This document shows, one piece after another, positions 41,443 to 50,714 of a stretch of DNA of 64,000 nucleotides (position 1 is its first letter; the number at the start of each line of letters is the position of its first letter). The notes beneath the pieces are model-generated. The model saw nothing but the letters and a program-made list of their open reading frames with translations, had not been told where the DNA came from and ran no database searches. The DNA lies in assembly GCF_021190915.1 (NCBI RefSeq), contig NZ_JAIOAP010000003.1:463374-527373 (forward strand), read 5' to 3'. Made by a program: the position numbers and the translations under genes. The stretch comes from Cohnella silvisoli (GTDB lineage Bacteria; Bacillota; Bacilli; Paenibacillales; Paenibacillaceae).

Positions 41443-42441
41443 TTAGGAACAATTCTTAGCAGAATAATCGTCAAGCTTCTTCAAAAATGGACCAATTTTT
41501 CTTTCGGATTCAAGTGCCCATTGTAACCAACTTTTTGTAAACGGAAATCTCTTGAAGGGGGCAAATACCAAATATGTCGTGAATGGAAATCGTAACCACA
41601 CACGCATAAGCTTGAAATCGTTCTTGTGAAGCTTCGAAACCTGACGGTAACCATCCAGAATAGCTGATGCGATCGAAAAGTTCCATTCATAATCTTTGCA
41701 TGAATTATAAATGACCCGGTATAAATCGTAGGATCGCAGGTCTACATGAACAGTCTCGAAGTCGATAAGGTAAGTACCTTTGTCATTTATAATAAAGTTG
41801 CTCGGTCCTCCGTCTCCATGACACAGAACGCCGGTCTTTCGAGGACTTCGAAAGTATGTGTGATATCCGCTGCCTCGTAGCATTGATTTCGCCTGGTTCG
41901 AGTAACGCAAGATCTCAGATCCGTGTTGCTTGATAAACCGGCTAATCGGTAGACTAAAACCATTTCTTCTTGCTTTAACAATTTTGTTTTTAATATATTC
42001 CTCCCTATTTCTTAATGTGGAGTACCATGATCCAATTCCACTATAAGCGATCTTCCCCTTTAGTCCGGCACGCCCGGCTTTATGAAAGCGTGCCAAGGCG
42101 ATGCCGCACGCTCGCATATCAGATAATGAACGTGGAGATGGTTTCCTCCCCGATATCCAGGGTGTTAAGACATAATGCTCTCCTTTCCGGGAAGTTACAT
42201 ATGGTTTGCGCCCCTCTAGGGTATTGGGGTTGCGCCATGCTAGAAGCGATCCATTTCGCCGGATCCTGAGCAAGACTCGGTCGATCCACCTTAATCTTCC
42301 TACTTGCTTTTGCATCCGCTTCAAACTGAACGTCTTCCCATTTGATGTGACAACCTGACATATGCCGCCTCGAATTTTCTTCTGCCTGCTTATCTTAATC
42401 CCAAAACGTTTTGCAATATGGTTAATCATAGATCCACTCAT
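41443..42441 (-). CDS. CotS-family spore coat kinase-like protein
   Basis: 332 aa. Kinase-fold relative of APH proteins: catalytic block GVLCHGDGGPSNFIINDKGT near residue 210, then LIDFETVHVDLRSYDLYRVI near 230. CotS/CotI/YtaA proteins are spore coat components with this fold. The ATG overlaps the upstream glycosyltransferase stop (ATGA at 42438-42441), as in cotSA-cotS operons. Substrate unknown. Confidence 0.75.
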   Translation of the reverse strand: MSGSMINHIAKRFGIKISRQKKIRGGICQVVTSNGKTFSLKRMQKQVGRLRWIDRVLLRIRRNGSLLAWRNPNTLEGRKPYVTSRKGEHYVLTPWISGRKPSPRSLSDMRACGIALARFHKAGRAGLKGKIAYSGIGSWYSTLRNREEYIKNKIVKARRNGFSLPISRFIKQHGSEILRYSNQAKSMLRGSGYHTYFRSPRKTGVLCHGDGGPSNFIINDKGTYLIDFETVHVDLRSYDLYRVIYNSCKDYEWNFSIASAILDGYRQVSKLHKNDFKLMRVWLRFPFTTYLVFAPFKRFPFTKSWLQWALESERKIGPFLKKLDDYSAKNCS

Positions 42442-43571
42442 GCTTTGCTCCCCTTTTTTAATTCCCCGAACAATGACTTATATTTTTTAGCGATAGCAGG
42501 CCATCTAAATCGGGCGGCAGTTGATCGAGCATTGGTTATTCGTTTCCTTGACACGGTAGGATTGCTCCAGAACGCTTTGATGGCCTGGGCTATACTCGCA
42601 CTATCGACAGCGCGTATGATTTGAGCATTTTGTTTGTTCACAAATTCCTTTAACCCACCCGACAATGTAGAAATAAGAGGTACCTCGTTTGCCATTGCTT
42701 CCAGCGCAACCAAACAGAACGTTTCGGTCTTGCTTGGAATGATAACAGCTCCGTAAGAAGCGTACATCCGTTGCACAGTACCATACGGCTTTCTATTAAC
42801 CCAGCGAATTCGTTTTGTCACGCCAACTTTCCTTGCTAGTGTTTTAAGTTTTCTTTGATAGCTCGGTTTGCCACTTCCAACGATCGTCAAATGACCACGA
42901 CTATGATTTCTAGATAACAACGCAATGGCCCTAATTAAAGGCTCGAGTCCTTTAGAAGGAATTAATCTGCCAACGTAGAGTAAATTATTCGGGGTACCCT
43001 TTTTCTTCTTGGATATTGGTTTAACACCATGAGGGATCACAGCCGCTGAACTAATAACCATTAGTGGATAACGTTTTTTAATGGCTCCAATCTGCCAGTT
43101 GCTGGGAACGATGATTTTTTTTGCAATTCGAAACAATTTCGTTTGGTTTTTCCCAGATGGCGAGTTGATACCTTGCGATGCGAGAGAATGGCATGAATAG
43201 ACGATTGGGGACAAGAACTGCACTCTTGCCTTTTTGGCCGTATCCGCAAATTCCGTGCTATGCACATGAACGATATCCGGTGGAATGTAGCCCATCGAAG
43301 AAACAGCACGCATAACGGAAGATGCCTTGAATGATTTTTGGGAATGGTTATAATACCGTGAATTTCGGGGGAATCGAAGAATACGCAGATTGACGTTCGG
43401 ATTAGATACTGACAATCGATTGGATTTACCCGAGCAAAGCACTGTGACTTGTACACCAGTCTTGCTCAGAGCTCTCGTTAAGTGAGTAGCGGCGATCCCC
43501 AACCCCCCTACTATATTGGGTTGGAACTCGTAAGACATGACCCATACCTTAAGCTTGCTCTTTTTGTTCAT
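42438..43571 (-). CDS. CotSA-like family 4 glycosyltransferase
   Basis: 377 aa. GT-B fold: N-terminal FQPNIVGGLGIAATHLTRAL acceptor domain, LLYVGRLIPSKGLEPLIRAI near residue 205, and the retaining GT4 sequence ETFCLVALEAMANEVPLIST (EX7E type) near 290. AAGGAGGG precedes the ATG. Translationally coupled to the CotS-like gene, so the pair probably decorates the spore coat. Confidence 0.8.
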   Translation of the reverse strand: MNKKSKLKVWVMSYEFQPNIVGGLGIAATHLTRALSKTGVQVTVLCSGKSNRLSVSNPNVNLRILRFPRNSRYYNHSQKSFKASSVMRAVSSMGYIPPDIVHVHSTEFADTAKKARVQFLSPIVYSCHSLASQGINSPSGKNQTKLFRIAKKIIVPSNWQIGAIKKRYPLMVISSAAVIPHGVKPISKKKKGTPNNLLYVGRLIPSKGLEPLIRAIALLSRNHSRGHLTIVGSGKPSYQRKLKTLARKVGVTKRIRWVNRKPYGTVQRMYASYGAVIIPSKTETFCLVALEAMANEVPLISTLSGGLKEFVNKQNAQIIRAVDSASIAQAIKAFWSNPTVSRKRITNARSTAARFRWPAIAKKYKSLFGELKKGSKA

Positions 43572-43588
43572 TCATACCCTCCTTTTGG

Positions 43589-43756
43589 TTATGGCTTAGT
43601 GCACTTCACCGGGTTGAGCCGGTTATTATGAAGCGCGATCCCTGCTTTGCTGAATGACTGGGTAAACAGCCCTTTCTCCGCTGCAATTCCGACTTTGGCC
43701 CCATGTTTTCGTAATCTTCGGGATAACCGGAGCTCTATTCGGAATAGTGTATGTAT
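43589..43756 (-). pseudogene. C-terminal remnant directly upstream of the CotSA-like gene
   Basis: The minus strand reads IELRLSRRLRKHGAKVGIAA then EKGLFTQSFSKAGIALHNN and RLNPVKCTKP before a TAA that lies 9 nt before the CotSA ribosome site. A stop precedes the frame at 43757. It looks like the tail of a former first gene of the coat operon. Family unknown. Confidence 0.35.
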
Positions 43757-44070
43757 TCAGGCTTGAAATTGCACTGGACCGCTGTCCGTCGCCTAAACCC
43801 TAATCGGACGTATTTTAATGCATTCGGGAGATCATAACCTTTGAATATTCGGAGATCAGTCTGCTCGGCAATCGGTACACATTCTTGGCCTCAATCGGGA
43901 ATCGGACAATATTTTTGTCAACCGACAAAGAAAAATAAAATATTAGACCTGGTGCGGTGATCCCGCCCGGCTTTTTGATTCACTAAACAGTCAGACTTCG
44001 TAAAAAAGAATTGGACTGACCCAAACTATAGAGCCAGCGGCAGCCATGGACGCGAAGGACTCAGCTGCTT
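43757..44070. other. Intergenic region with a degenerate R1 box
   Basis: Contains CGGGAATCGGACAATATTTT and TGTCAACCGAC (about 43905-43933), a truncated R1 unit, and a CCCGCCCGG-TTTTT-like hairpin near 43960. No gene is supported. Confidence 0.35.
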
Positions 44071-44652
44071 CTAAGGAACACTTTTCTTCCTCGTTATACT
44101 TTTAAGATCTTGCAAAGTGACACTTCGGTATTTCCGTTTCTTGAGAATCGACAGCGTTCCGTTCAGCTCCAGTACCGCGAACTCGACCTGCTCGAGTTCG
44201 AAAATTCCCTTCCCTCTCAAGCCTTGCTTTAATGCTTCCATCGAGTATTTGTACTTCTTCATCTCCTCCTGCAACAGTACGCCGTCCTTAATAATCACGA
44301 TCGGCTCTCCGGAAATAGCCGCGTCGGCCTTCTTGCTGTACAACGATATTCTCATCAGCGCATACCCGATTACACTGATGACGAACAAGCTCAAGATGAA
44401 ATTCATCAAACTGATCTTGAGATTGAATGCCATATTACCGCCGATCGTCCCAATCATCATCGTAAGGACGAACAAGTGGTACGAGCTCTGCGCAATCAGG
44501 CGCATGCCGATCAATTTCGTGTACAACCATAGCCATAAATAAGAAAGGATCGTTCTTATTATAATTTCTAGGGATTCGTTCAAGATGTGACCAGGGCCCC
44601 TTCGTCTTCGTGTTGAGAGTTGAAGATTTACGAAAAATTCACGTTTTCCCAC
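44071..44652 (-). CDS. DUF421 (YetF/YcaP-family) membrane protein
   Basis: 193 aa as the longest frame. Membrane region WLWLYTKLIGMRLIAQSSYH and LTMMIGTIGGNMAFN, then VISVIGYALMRISLYS, followed by the cytoplasmic DUF421 domain (EPIVIIKDGVLLQEEMKKYK, FELEQVEFAVLELNGTLSIL). The hydrophilic 23 N-terminal residues are unusual for the family; a TTG at L24 (LNESLEIIIRTIL) is a plausible alternative start. Function unknown, often sporulation- or stress-linked. A decayed relative is at 61090. Confidence 0.75.
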   Translation of the reverse strand: MGKREFFVNLQLSTRRRRGPGHILNESLEIIIRTILSYLWLWLYTKLIGMRLIAQSSYHLFVLTMMIGTIGGNMAFNLKISLMNFILSLFVISVIGYALMRISLYSKKADAAISGEPIVIIKDGVLLQEEMKKYKYSMEALKQGLRGKGIFELEQVEFAVLELNGTLSILKKRKYRSVTLQDLKSITRKKSVP

Positions 44653-44991
44653 TATTCTTGCTATGGAGATGTTGTTTTATCCATAAGCCAGGCGACTTTG
44701 TCTTAATAATTATCGGCTCCTACCTGTCGATAAAATCCTTGGTCAGGATGGAAGCTGCTCGCCTTCCCGCGGCAGCCTCGGTTAGCTAAACAGGCTGCCG
44801 ATCTTCGACCGGTAGCCTGCTGTTGTTGTGCTATATCCATTAGCTAATGCTTTAATTATCTTCAATCCCAAAAATTAAAGATGACATCCCCGACGGTTTT
44901 AGGTTTTCAATGATAAATTTGGCTTACTTCCGCTTCGATAAAAAAGGAACCAGCCGAAACGCTCCTACGATCCAGCTGGCGTGACCATCTG
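44653..44991. other. Intergenic region with a hairpin repeat
   Basis: GGCAGCCTCGGTTAGCTAAACAG with GGCTGCC (near 44770-44799) forms a hairpin whose loop carries TTAGCTAA, similar to the R2 core; a second weak box CCATTAGCTAATGC follows near 44838. No gene. Confidence 0.35.
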
Positions 44992-46755
44992 CTATTCTTC
45001 TTCAAACAACCGTTCGCCTTTATGCAGCCTCTGGGCAATTTTAGCTGTATGCGGGAGCTCGCGTGCGGTTGGCGCGTGTGCCGCCAAATATCGAGTGCAG
45101 GCGAGCAGCATCGTTTCTTTGGCCTTCTCGGCAAATGGGCCTGCTACCGCATGCCAGCGGTCGTATTCAGCCACTGCGGCCTCATACATTTGGAAAGAAT
45201 GGAATTCCGCATCCTCCCGCAACAGCGCATGGCCAAGCGTGTTAAGCAGCGCTCCCGGCTCACCACCGCCATGAATGTAGTCTATCACCCATTGCGCGGC
45301 CGGTCCGATCTGCTGGCGCAGATCGAGCAAATCGAGCAGTTCCTGATGGTTGGTCGGCGCGGCGGAGCCGGACGGCTTCGGACGCGCGGCTGTCGGCACG
45401 TTTAAGAAACGGTCAAGATATACGCTGACGGCTCCGTGAAAAATCGCCCGCTGCAGCAGCGGCTCATCCGATTGCAGCAGCCTTTCATGCACGGCGTGAG
45501 CATAAGTGAACGTATGGAGCACTGCAATCCAATCGCCGAAATCGTTCTGCGTATGGAAACGAACGATCCGTTCCGCGGCCGCCAAAGCAACGAGCTGCGC
45601 CAATTGCGCCGGAGCCGTTCCAGCCATGAGCAGGTCGCGCAGCAAAGCGATCGTCTGCTCCGGCGTATCGCTCAGTAGCTGCTGCAGCAATTGCTCTTCC
45701 GTATCAGCAGATAGCCTCGCATCCCTTGACCCACCGGCGAGTTTCGCCTGCGCCGCATTCTGCTCCAGCCCGGTGACCGCTTGCTTGATCGGCTCTACGA
45801 GGTTCAGCGGCGCCTGCCACTGGTGCAACTCCTCGCTCCGTGTCGGACGAGCCATCATCGGCACGAGCGAAGTTAAAATCCGCTCTTTTTGCGACACCTC
45901 CGCCCACTCCAGCGCTTCAAAAGCTTTGCTGTGGAAATCGAACACATGCCCGCCGTCCAAGTAAAAGTGATCTGTTGCGGCGACAAGCATCATTTCCGAC
46001 AGCCGCTTCGTGTCAATGCCTTTCAAAATGGCCGTTATCAGCACTTTCTCAGCGCCCTGCGTATCCCGCACCTCTATGCAGCTGCGATACCACTCGGTCA
46101 ACCGATTGAACGGCACTTCCGCCGACGGCAACGCCGACAGCAAGTGACGGGTTCCTCTGCCCGAGCTGCCTCGAGCGACATGGACAAGGCCTTGGTACAA
46201 GGCGAGTATTTTGCCGTTCTTGTCCAGCTTGTCGACGCTTTGCGCCATCGCGGTCAGAATCGTAAGTCCGGCGTTCCAGCCCGTTCCATATGTCGTGCCG
46301 AATTCAATGCCAATGCGGGCGATGTCCTGCTCCGGCACTCCCGCTTCGATCAGTCCGACGACCGCTTTCGCGATGACGATGCCGATATTTTGCTCGAGTC
46401 CTTCTTTCAGTCTATGCTTATATTTTTCTATACCTTCCGCTCTTCTGGAAACCGGATTTACCCAAACTTCGCCGCCGTCGACCCTCACTTCATACGACGG
46501 AACATCGTCCGCCCACGGATCAAGCGTACCCCCGCTGCAGACGTCAAACCGGGCATGATGCCAATGGCACGTCAAAATCCCTTCGCACAAGCTCCCCATA
46601 TGGAGCGGAAAGCCTAAATGCGGGCAGCGGTTGTCCACCGCGTATACTTGGTCTTCATGATAAAAAACAGCGATACCGCCTCGTATAACCTTTGCACCCT
46701 CTTGTTTAAGCGCTTCCAAATTACCTGCTGAAATCCAGTTTAAACTGACACTCAT
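44992..46755 (-). CDS. Rieske [2Fe-2S] protein with a long helical C-terminal extension
   Basis: 587 aa from the ATG at 46755 (GGAGG 9 nt upstream). N-terminal Rieske domain (about residues 1-105): cluster ligands CPHLGFPLHMG near residue 43 and CHWHHARFDVCSGGTLDPWA near 62, i.e. the CxH...CxxH pair. The remaining about 480 residues are nearly all alpha-helical with no catalytic motif of Rieske oxygenases (no mononuclear iron triad seen); segments such as GIEFGTTYGTGWNAGLTILT and DHFYLDGGHVFDFHSKAFEA recur in style. Large single-gene unit with higher GC. Possibly an electron-transfer protein for an unknown partner. Confidence 0.75.
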   Translation of the reverse strand: MSVSLNWISAGNLEALKQEGAKVIRGGIAVFYHEDQVYAVDNRCPHLGFPLHMGSLCEGILTCHWHHARFDVCSGGTLDPWADDVPSYEVRVDGGEVWVNPVSRRAEGIEKYKHRLKEGLEQNIGIVIAKAVVGLIEAGVPEQDIARIGIEFGTTYGTGWNAGLTILTAMAQSVDKLDKNGKILALYQGLVHVARGSSGRGTRHLLSALPSAEVPFNRLTEWYRSCIEVRDTQGAEKVLITAILKGIDTKRLSEMMLVAATDHFYLDGGHVFDFHSKAFEALEWAEVSQKERILTSLVPMMARPTRSEELHQWQAPLNLVEPIKQAVTGLEQNAAQAKLAGGSRDARLSADTEEQLLQQLLSDTPEQTIALLRDLLMAGTAPAQLAQLVALAAAERIVRFHTQNDFGDWIAVLHTFTYAHAVHERLLQSDEPLLQRAIFHGAVSVYLDRFLNVPTAARPKPSGSAAPTNHQELLDLLDLRQQIGPAAQWVIDYIHGGGEPGALLNTLGHALLREDAEFHSFQMYEAAVAEYDRWHAVAGPFAEKAKETMLLACTRYLAAHAPTARELPHTAKIAQRLHKGERLFEEE

Positions 46756-46978
46756 CGATAGAGCCTCCTCCTTTATTCTTTCAAGTTGCACTCCCTAGTT
46801 GGAAAATATCTTTTACCAGTTGCTCCCGTTACAAATATAGTCATCGTTTATCCTCAACTAATTTTTTTTAGCGTAACATACCTTTATATACTTTTTCAAT
46901 TTTTATGTATGTTAAGTGAAAATGTAATTAGTAGTTATGGGACTATGTTTTTTGGGGGGTACCTAACTAAGATGGGTA

Positions 46979-47015
46979 GATAAAAGGACGTACAGGGTAA
47001 CCGCCCTTTTATCCA
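46979..47015 (-). terminator. Hairpin downstream of the truncated coat-like gene
   Basis: GATAAAAGG and CCTTTTATC pair across a GC-rich loop. The T-run is within the stem, so efficiency is uncertain. Confidence 0.4.
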
Positions 47016-47057
47016 TGACAGGTTGCATTTAACGGCAATCCGAAATTCATCCCCTCC

Positions 47058-47411
47058 CTATAGAGGAAGAGGACTTCTTTCGGATTCCGTTAAACTGCTG
47101 AAACGTGCAGCAATCTCATTCCCGTAGAAACGTTTAAACACCTCGGCCATATCGGGTGGATTTCGTAGGAGACGTTCAGTAACAAGTGATTCATCGGGCA
47201 AACTGGCTGCAATGCTTATGATGAGCATCCTCGTCCAAGCAACATGTTGTTCCCATAGTAATCGAAACAATTGGTTTAACTCTTCTTCTGCTTTACTGAT
47301 ACATGCAGTATCTTGGAATGGGATCGGTTGATTTCCTGGATAGATAACGTTTATTGGATAAATATAAGGTTGAAACCGTGGATCTGATGTCCATGGCGTT
47401 GAATAGAACAT
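47058..47411 (-). CDS. Truncated coat-associated-type protein (WEQHVAWTR family)
   Basis: 117 aa from the ATG at 47411, with GGAGG 8 nt upstream. The core LFRLLWEQHVAWTRMLIISI then ASLPDESLVTERLLRNPPDM and FKRFYGNEIAARFSSL is a motif set I know from about 150-200-aa Paenibacillus/Bacillus proteins sometimes annotated as acetylglutamate kinase. After ARFSSL those proteins continue with a LFTxHLxIAxxLV segment; here TESERSPLPL and a stop follow. So the C-terminal third is missing. Function unproven. Confidence 0.55.
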   Translation of the reverse strand: MFYSTPWTSDPRFQPYIYPINVIYPGNQPIPFQDTACISKAEEELNQLFRLLWEQHVAWTRMLIISIAASLPDESLVTERLLRNPPDMAEVFKRFYGNEIAARFSSLTESERSPLPL

Positions 47412-47506
47412 GCATATTTCCTCCTCCAACATAGTCATTCACCTAATAAGCAAATGTAGTGGAGATGTGACTTGTTTGGGCGCATTGGCTTCTGTCAGAT
47501 TGAAGG

Positions 47507-48205
47507 TTATTCTAATATTCCCAACTGTTCATAAACCGCTATCGAGACCACGCCGTTTTGCGTCAGGCCAGTGTCACGTTGGAATTTTTTCAGAGCGTGG
47601 GTCGTACTCGAGAGGAATTTACCGTCGCATGGGCCGTTATAGTACCCGGCACTCTGTAGCCGGGATTGGATCAATTGCACGTCGCCCCCGACGTCTCCTT
47701 CCGCCAAATCCCTGGGATTACGACTGGGACCTCCTAATATATGCCCGTATATCGATACCTTAGTTCCAATCGGGATCAGGTCGAATAACTCCACCACGTC
47801 CCTGTTGTTCATCCGGATGCAACCATGGCTTAAGTGTTGTCCAATCGAGTAAGGCTTATTGGTACCGTGAATCCCGTAATTTCCCCAAGGCACGTTTAGC
47901 CCCAACCATCGCGGACCAAAGGATGGCCCCCAGTTCTTTCCTTTGTACACTACTTTATATTCACCGACAGGAGTAGGAGTGGACGGATTCCCGACGGCAA
48001 CGGGATACGTCTTTATTTTTTTGCCTTGCAGTCGCACGATAAGTTGGTGATCGCGAGGATATACTTCGAGCGAAAAAATCCCTTGATCGGCTACAATTGG
48101 CAGCGATGGCTCGGCATAAGCAGTCGAATTTGACGAGCTGCCTAACGACGTCATAAGCAACACACACGCAACGATTCGAAGAGAATTTAGATGTAGATTT
48201 CGCAT
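47507..48205 (-). CDS. L,D-transpeptidase (YkuD) with C-terminal peptidoglycan-binding domain
   Basis: 232 aa; the ATG at 48205 has GGGGGGAT upstream and is preferred to one 11 codons earlier. Signal peptide (LRIVACVLLMTSLG...AYA). YkuD catalytic block GIHGTNKPYSIGQHLSHGCI with active-site Cys in HGCIRM near residue 130, then a PG_binding_1 domain (VQLIQSRLQSAGYYNGPCDG) at about 180-230. Cross-links peptidoglycan stem peptides 3-3 or attaches proteins, outside the membrane. Confidence 0.88.
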   Translation of the reverse strand: MRNLHLNSLRIVACVLLMTSLGSSSNSTAYAEPSLPIVADQGIFSLEVYPRDHQLIVRLQGKKIKTYPVAVGNPSTPTPVGEYKVVYKGKNWGPSFGPRWLGLNVPWGNYGIHGTNKPYSIGQHLSHGCIRMNNRDVVELFDLIPIGTKVSIYGHILGGPSRNPRDLAEGDVGGDVQLIQSRLQSAGYYNGPCDGKFLSSTTHALKKFQRDTGLTQNGVVSIAVYEQLGILE

Positions 48206-48608
48206 CACTGTCGTATCCCCCCTTTTTCCTGTATTCATTCGGAACTTATTAAGTTTGTATTTAACACAGTTTTTTATTCCTTATCAATATTGGAAGGGAT
48301 CATGAAAGTCCTCACGCAACCGGGCGAATGGGTTTACTTATGATAACCAAAAATTCGCATGTTTAAGTATGGGCTTTAGCCGTGGTCGGACAACATTGGA
48401 GCTCCATAAGCTGATCTTATAGGAAGTAATATTGAAAAATGAAAAGCCCGCTTAACTGCGGGCTTTTCATAACTAACCAACTGCATAAATGATGGCTGTC
48501 AACACGATAATGCTAACAAAGCTGACCTACTTAGAAAATGGTTTATGTAGGATCATGTCTTGCATAGATAACAAAGAAACCCGCAAATTACGCGGGATTG
48601 AATCGAAC
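48206..48608. other. Intergenic region with two terminator-like hairpins
   Basis: GAAAAGCCCG...CGGGCTTTTC at 48441-48468 (terminator), and AACCCGCAAATTACGCGGGATT near 48576-48597, related to the GC hairpin part of R1. No gene is supported. Confidence 0.5.
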
Positions 48609-49424
48609 TTACATGTGATGAATTGCCTGCACAGGTTTTCCTGTGAGACTATTCTCAAACATATCAATTATAAACAAGAAATGTTCAGCTTCTCGGAATA
48701 CATGATCCGCTAATAAAGGATGAATTATGCTCTTAATCCGGCAAGCTTCTATTAGATCGCGAGCTGTCTTCTTAAAGTCACGAAGCGATTTGACTGATAC
48801 GCGATTCTGGTCCAGAAATTGATCAAGAAGCGGTAGTGTTTGCGATTGAGGACGCATAGACTCCAAGTCTTTAGCTTGAAATAATAATTGGTCGAATTCA
48901 TGACTAAAATTATTCGCCTGTTCAACGAGTTTTCGTTCGGATGGATCAAGTAAATGGCTAATAAACTTGGCATGATCGGCCATGATTCTCAGGAAGAATA
49001 CATTCTCATCAATTATGGCGTCGGGAAGCGGTTCAAGTCTGCCCTGATTTAATTCCGTCAACCGATTTCTGAAATAGTTGGCTTCCCTGCTCACATGATC
49101 CACTAACAAGGGGAAATTGTTGGCACCGGGAAGCTGACATGTCAGTATCAATCCAAGTACTTTTCTCTTGAATACCCAAATATAAGATACTGCATGATGA
49201 ACTTCTTCATTAAACCTTCTGATTACGTTTGGGTCTGTTCCAACTGCATAGTTATTCGCTCTATTCTCGATCGCTTCAAATATAGAATAAAATTGATTAG
49301 CCTCGTTAATCAATTGCGTGTCTTCACATCGAAATCCCAATCTTAGAAACAATGAATGTTCTTTCATGATCCTAGACCAAAATCTTACTTCTTCCAATGA
49401 TCGGGATACAAATTCATCCGCCAA
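48609..49424 (-). CDS. DUF2935 protein (tandem four-helix, spore-type)
   Basis: 271 aa from a TTG at 49424 preceded by GGGAGGAG 6 nt upstream; a TTG/ATG 23 codons earlier exists without a site. Two repeats of the DUF2935 pattern: EVRFWSRIMKEHSLFLRLGF at about 10 and VFFLRIMADHAKFISHLLDP near 145, each with paired HVSREANYFRNRL/HVFREAEHFLFII helices. Ferritin-like helical bundle with conserved Glu/His; function unknown, found in endospore formers. Confidence 0.8.
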   Translation of the reverse strand: MADEFVSRSLEEVRFWSRIMKEHSLFLRLGFRCEDTQLINEANQFYSIFEAIENRANNYAVGTDPNVIRRFNEEVHHAVSYIWVFKRKVLGLILTCQLPGANNFPLLVDHVSREANYFRNRLTELNQGRLEPLPDAIIDENVFFLRIMADHAKFISHLLDPSERKLVEQANNFSHEFDQLLFQAKDLESMRPQSQTLPLLDQFLDQNRVSVKSLRDFKKTARDLIEACRIKSIIHPLLADHVFREAEHFLFIIDMFENSLTGKPVQAIHHM

Positions 49425-49627
49425 CGGCAGCTCCTCCCTTGAAATCTTTTCTCCAACTACCGTATGTGAGGAGTGCTTGGTTATATGCATCAACTCAGTG
49501 AAACAATCTAACTCGTTCTCCTGACTTAATCAAAGACCGGAATCTGAATTAAAATAAAGCCCGCTATGTCAAGCTTTTTTTACTCCATCAGTCTTTTTTT
49601 ATCATATACATACACAACCATACGAGT

Positions 49628-49675
49628 AAAAACAGATCACTTGATGGGCAATAAATCCCATTAAGTGACCTGTTT
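49628..49675. terminator. Long hairpin, near-identical to that at 57978
   Basis: AAAACAGATCACTTGATGGG pairs with CCCATTAAGTGACCTGTTTT around CAATAAAT. It follows the VOC gene on the minus strand. Confidence 0.6.
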
Positions 49676-49731
49676 TATGATGTTGGGCTATTTCAGGCCC
49701 AGCCGCCTATACGCCTATAACCATTAGCCAT

Positions 49732-50112
49732 TTACTTTTTTTCCATTACGGCAAAGTAATTTTCTTCATCGTCTGCAAAGTTAAATACTTTTTCCCCGGA
49801 AGGCATACTTACAATTTCTCCGACTTTGACATTTTTATTGGATAAGTCGGCATGCAATTGATCGACATTATCCGTGAAAAACATTAAAGAGGGTGTGCCG
49901 AGATTCATTTCAGGCTCCATTTTAGCGACGAATTCCTTATTTTGGAGAACGATGCTTGTTGCTGCACCCTTGGGAGCAACTTCAATCCATCTCATTCCTT
50001 GACCGTTATCTTCCTCGGCGATGACCTGAAATCCTACTTTTTCTGTCCAAAAATCCCGTGCGGTATCCTGGTTATTGACATACAACATAACTTGACCAAG
50101 TTTACTAATCAT
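49732..50112 (-). CDS. VOC-family (glyoxalase/bleomycin resistance-type) protein
   Basis: 126 aa; the start MISKLGQVMLYVNNQD at 50112 has AAAGGAGAG upstream, so the longer frame is rejected. Paired beta-alpha-beta units: VMLYVNNQDTARDFWTEKVG and PSLMFFTDNVDQLHADLSNK, ending FADDEENYFAVME with the typical metal-site Glu. Likely binds or isomerises a small electrophile or antibiotic. Last gene of the ArsR-SRPBCC-VOC module at 49.7-51.1 kb. Confidence 0.8.
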   Translation of the reverse strand: MISKLGQVMLYVNNQDTARDFWTEKVGFQVIAEEDNGQGMRWIEVAPKGAATSIVLQNKEFVAKMEPEMNLGTPSLMFFTDNVDQLHADLSNKNVKVGEIVSMPSGEKVFNFADDEENYFAVMEKK

Positions 50113-50187
50113 CGTTTTTACTCTCCTTTGTATTGAGTACTGACCAAACTCAGGCTCTCCAAGCCAGATGGCCGTCTCCGTCATTCC

Positions 50188-50703
50188 TTACTTGACCGCG
50201 TTCAGGCGCTCTTCCAAGCGATCCCAAGTTTGAGTGACGCCATTCAGCACACCCATATCCATGACGCTCTTGAGGGTTTCCGCGGACACATATTCGGAAC
50301 GGCTGACCAACTTCGTCTTGCCGCCCAGATCAATAAATTCCATCGTGATCTCGGCCGACGGCATGGTGTCGTTCTCATTCCCTTCGGCGTCCGTGAAGTA
50401 ATCGGTGTAGATGATCTTCTCCGGCTCGACAATTTCCTTGTACACGCCTTTGCCCCAAGATTCAATGCCGTATAATTCACCTTGGTTCTGATCGACGCAT
50501 TTCATGCAGTAGTGCCAAACGCCGCCCGGCCGGAAATCCATGTTACAGACCGGAAGATCCCAGCCTCTCGGTCCCCACCAATGTTTGAGATGCTCAGGCT
50601 CTTTGAACATCGTGAACACAAGATCGCGTGGCGCGTCGAAAACGCGCTCCAGCACCAACACACGTTCGTTCTCTACCCTAGAAACCATTGCGTTGTTTGC
50701 CAT
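50188..50703 (-). CDS. SRPBCC/AHSA1-family START-like protein (module 1)
   Basis: 171 aa from the ATG at 50703 (AGGAG upstream; the 34-codon extension is unsupported). AHSA1-type sequence: VLERVFDAPRDLVFTMFKEP, HLKHWWGPRGWDLPVCNMDF, GGVWHYCM, EKIIYTDYFTDAEGN and a C-terminal MGVLNGVTQTWDRLEERL. Binds hydrophobic ligands or acts as a Hsp90-like activator; here paired with an ArsR regulator 11 nt upstream. Confidence 0.8.
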   Translation of the reverse strand: MANNAMVSRVENERVLVLERVFDAPRDLVFTMFKEPEHLKHWWGPRGWDLPVCNMDFRPGGVWHYCMKCVDQNQGELYGIESWGKGVYKEIVEPEKIIYTDYFTDAEGNENDTMPSAEITMEFIDLGGKTKLVSRSEYVSAETLKSVMDMGVLNGVTQTWDRLEERLNAVK

Positions 50704-50714
50704 TGTAATTTCTC

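Noticed and set aside
45889..46617. 242-codon plus-strand frame
   Set aside because: Antisense shadow of the GC-richer Rieske gene; composition is Arg/His/Gln-rich and there is no start signal.
46786..46983. 65-codon plus-strand frame
   Set aside because: Starts inside the ribosome-site region of the Rieske gene on the other strand, has no ribosome site of its own, and shows no recognisable motif.
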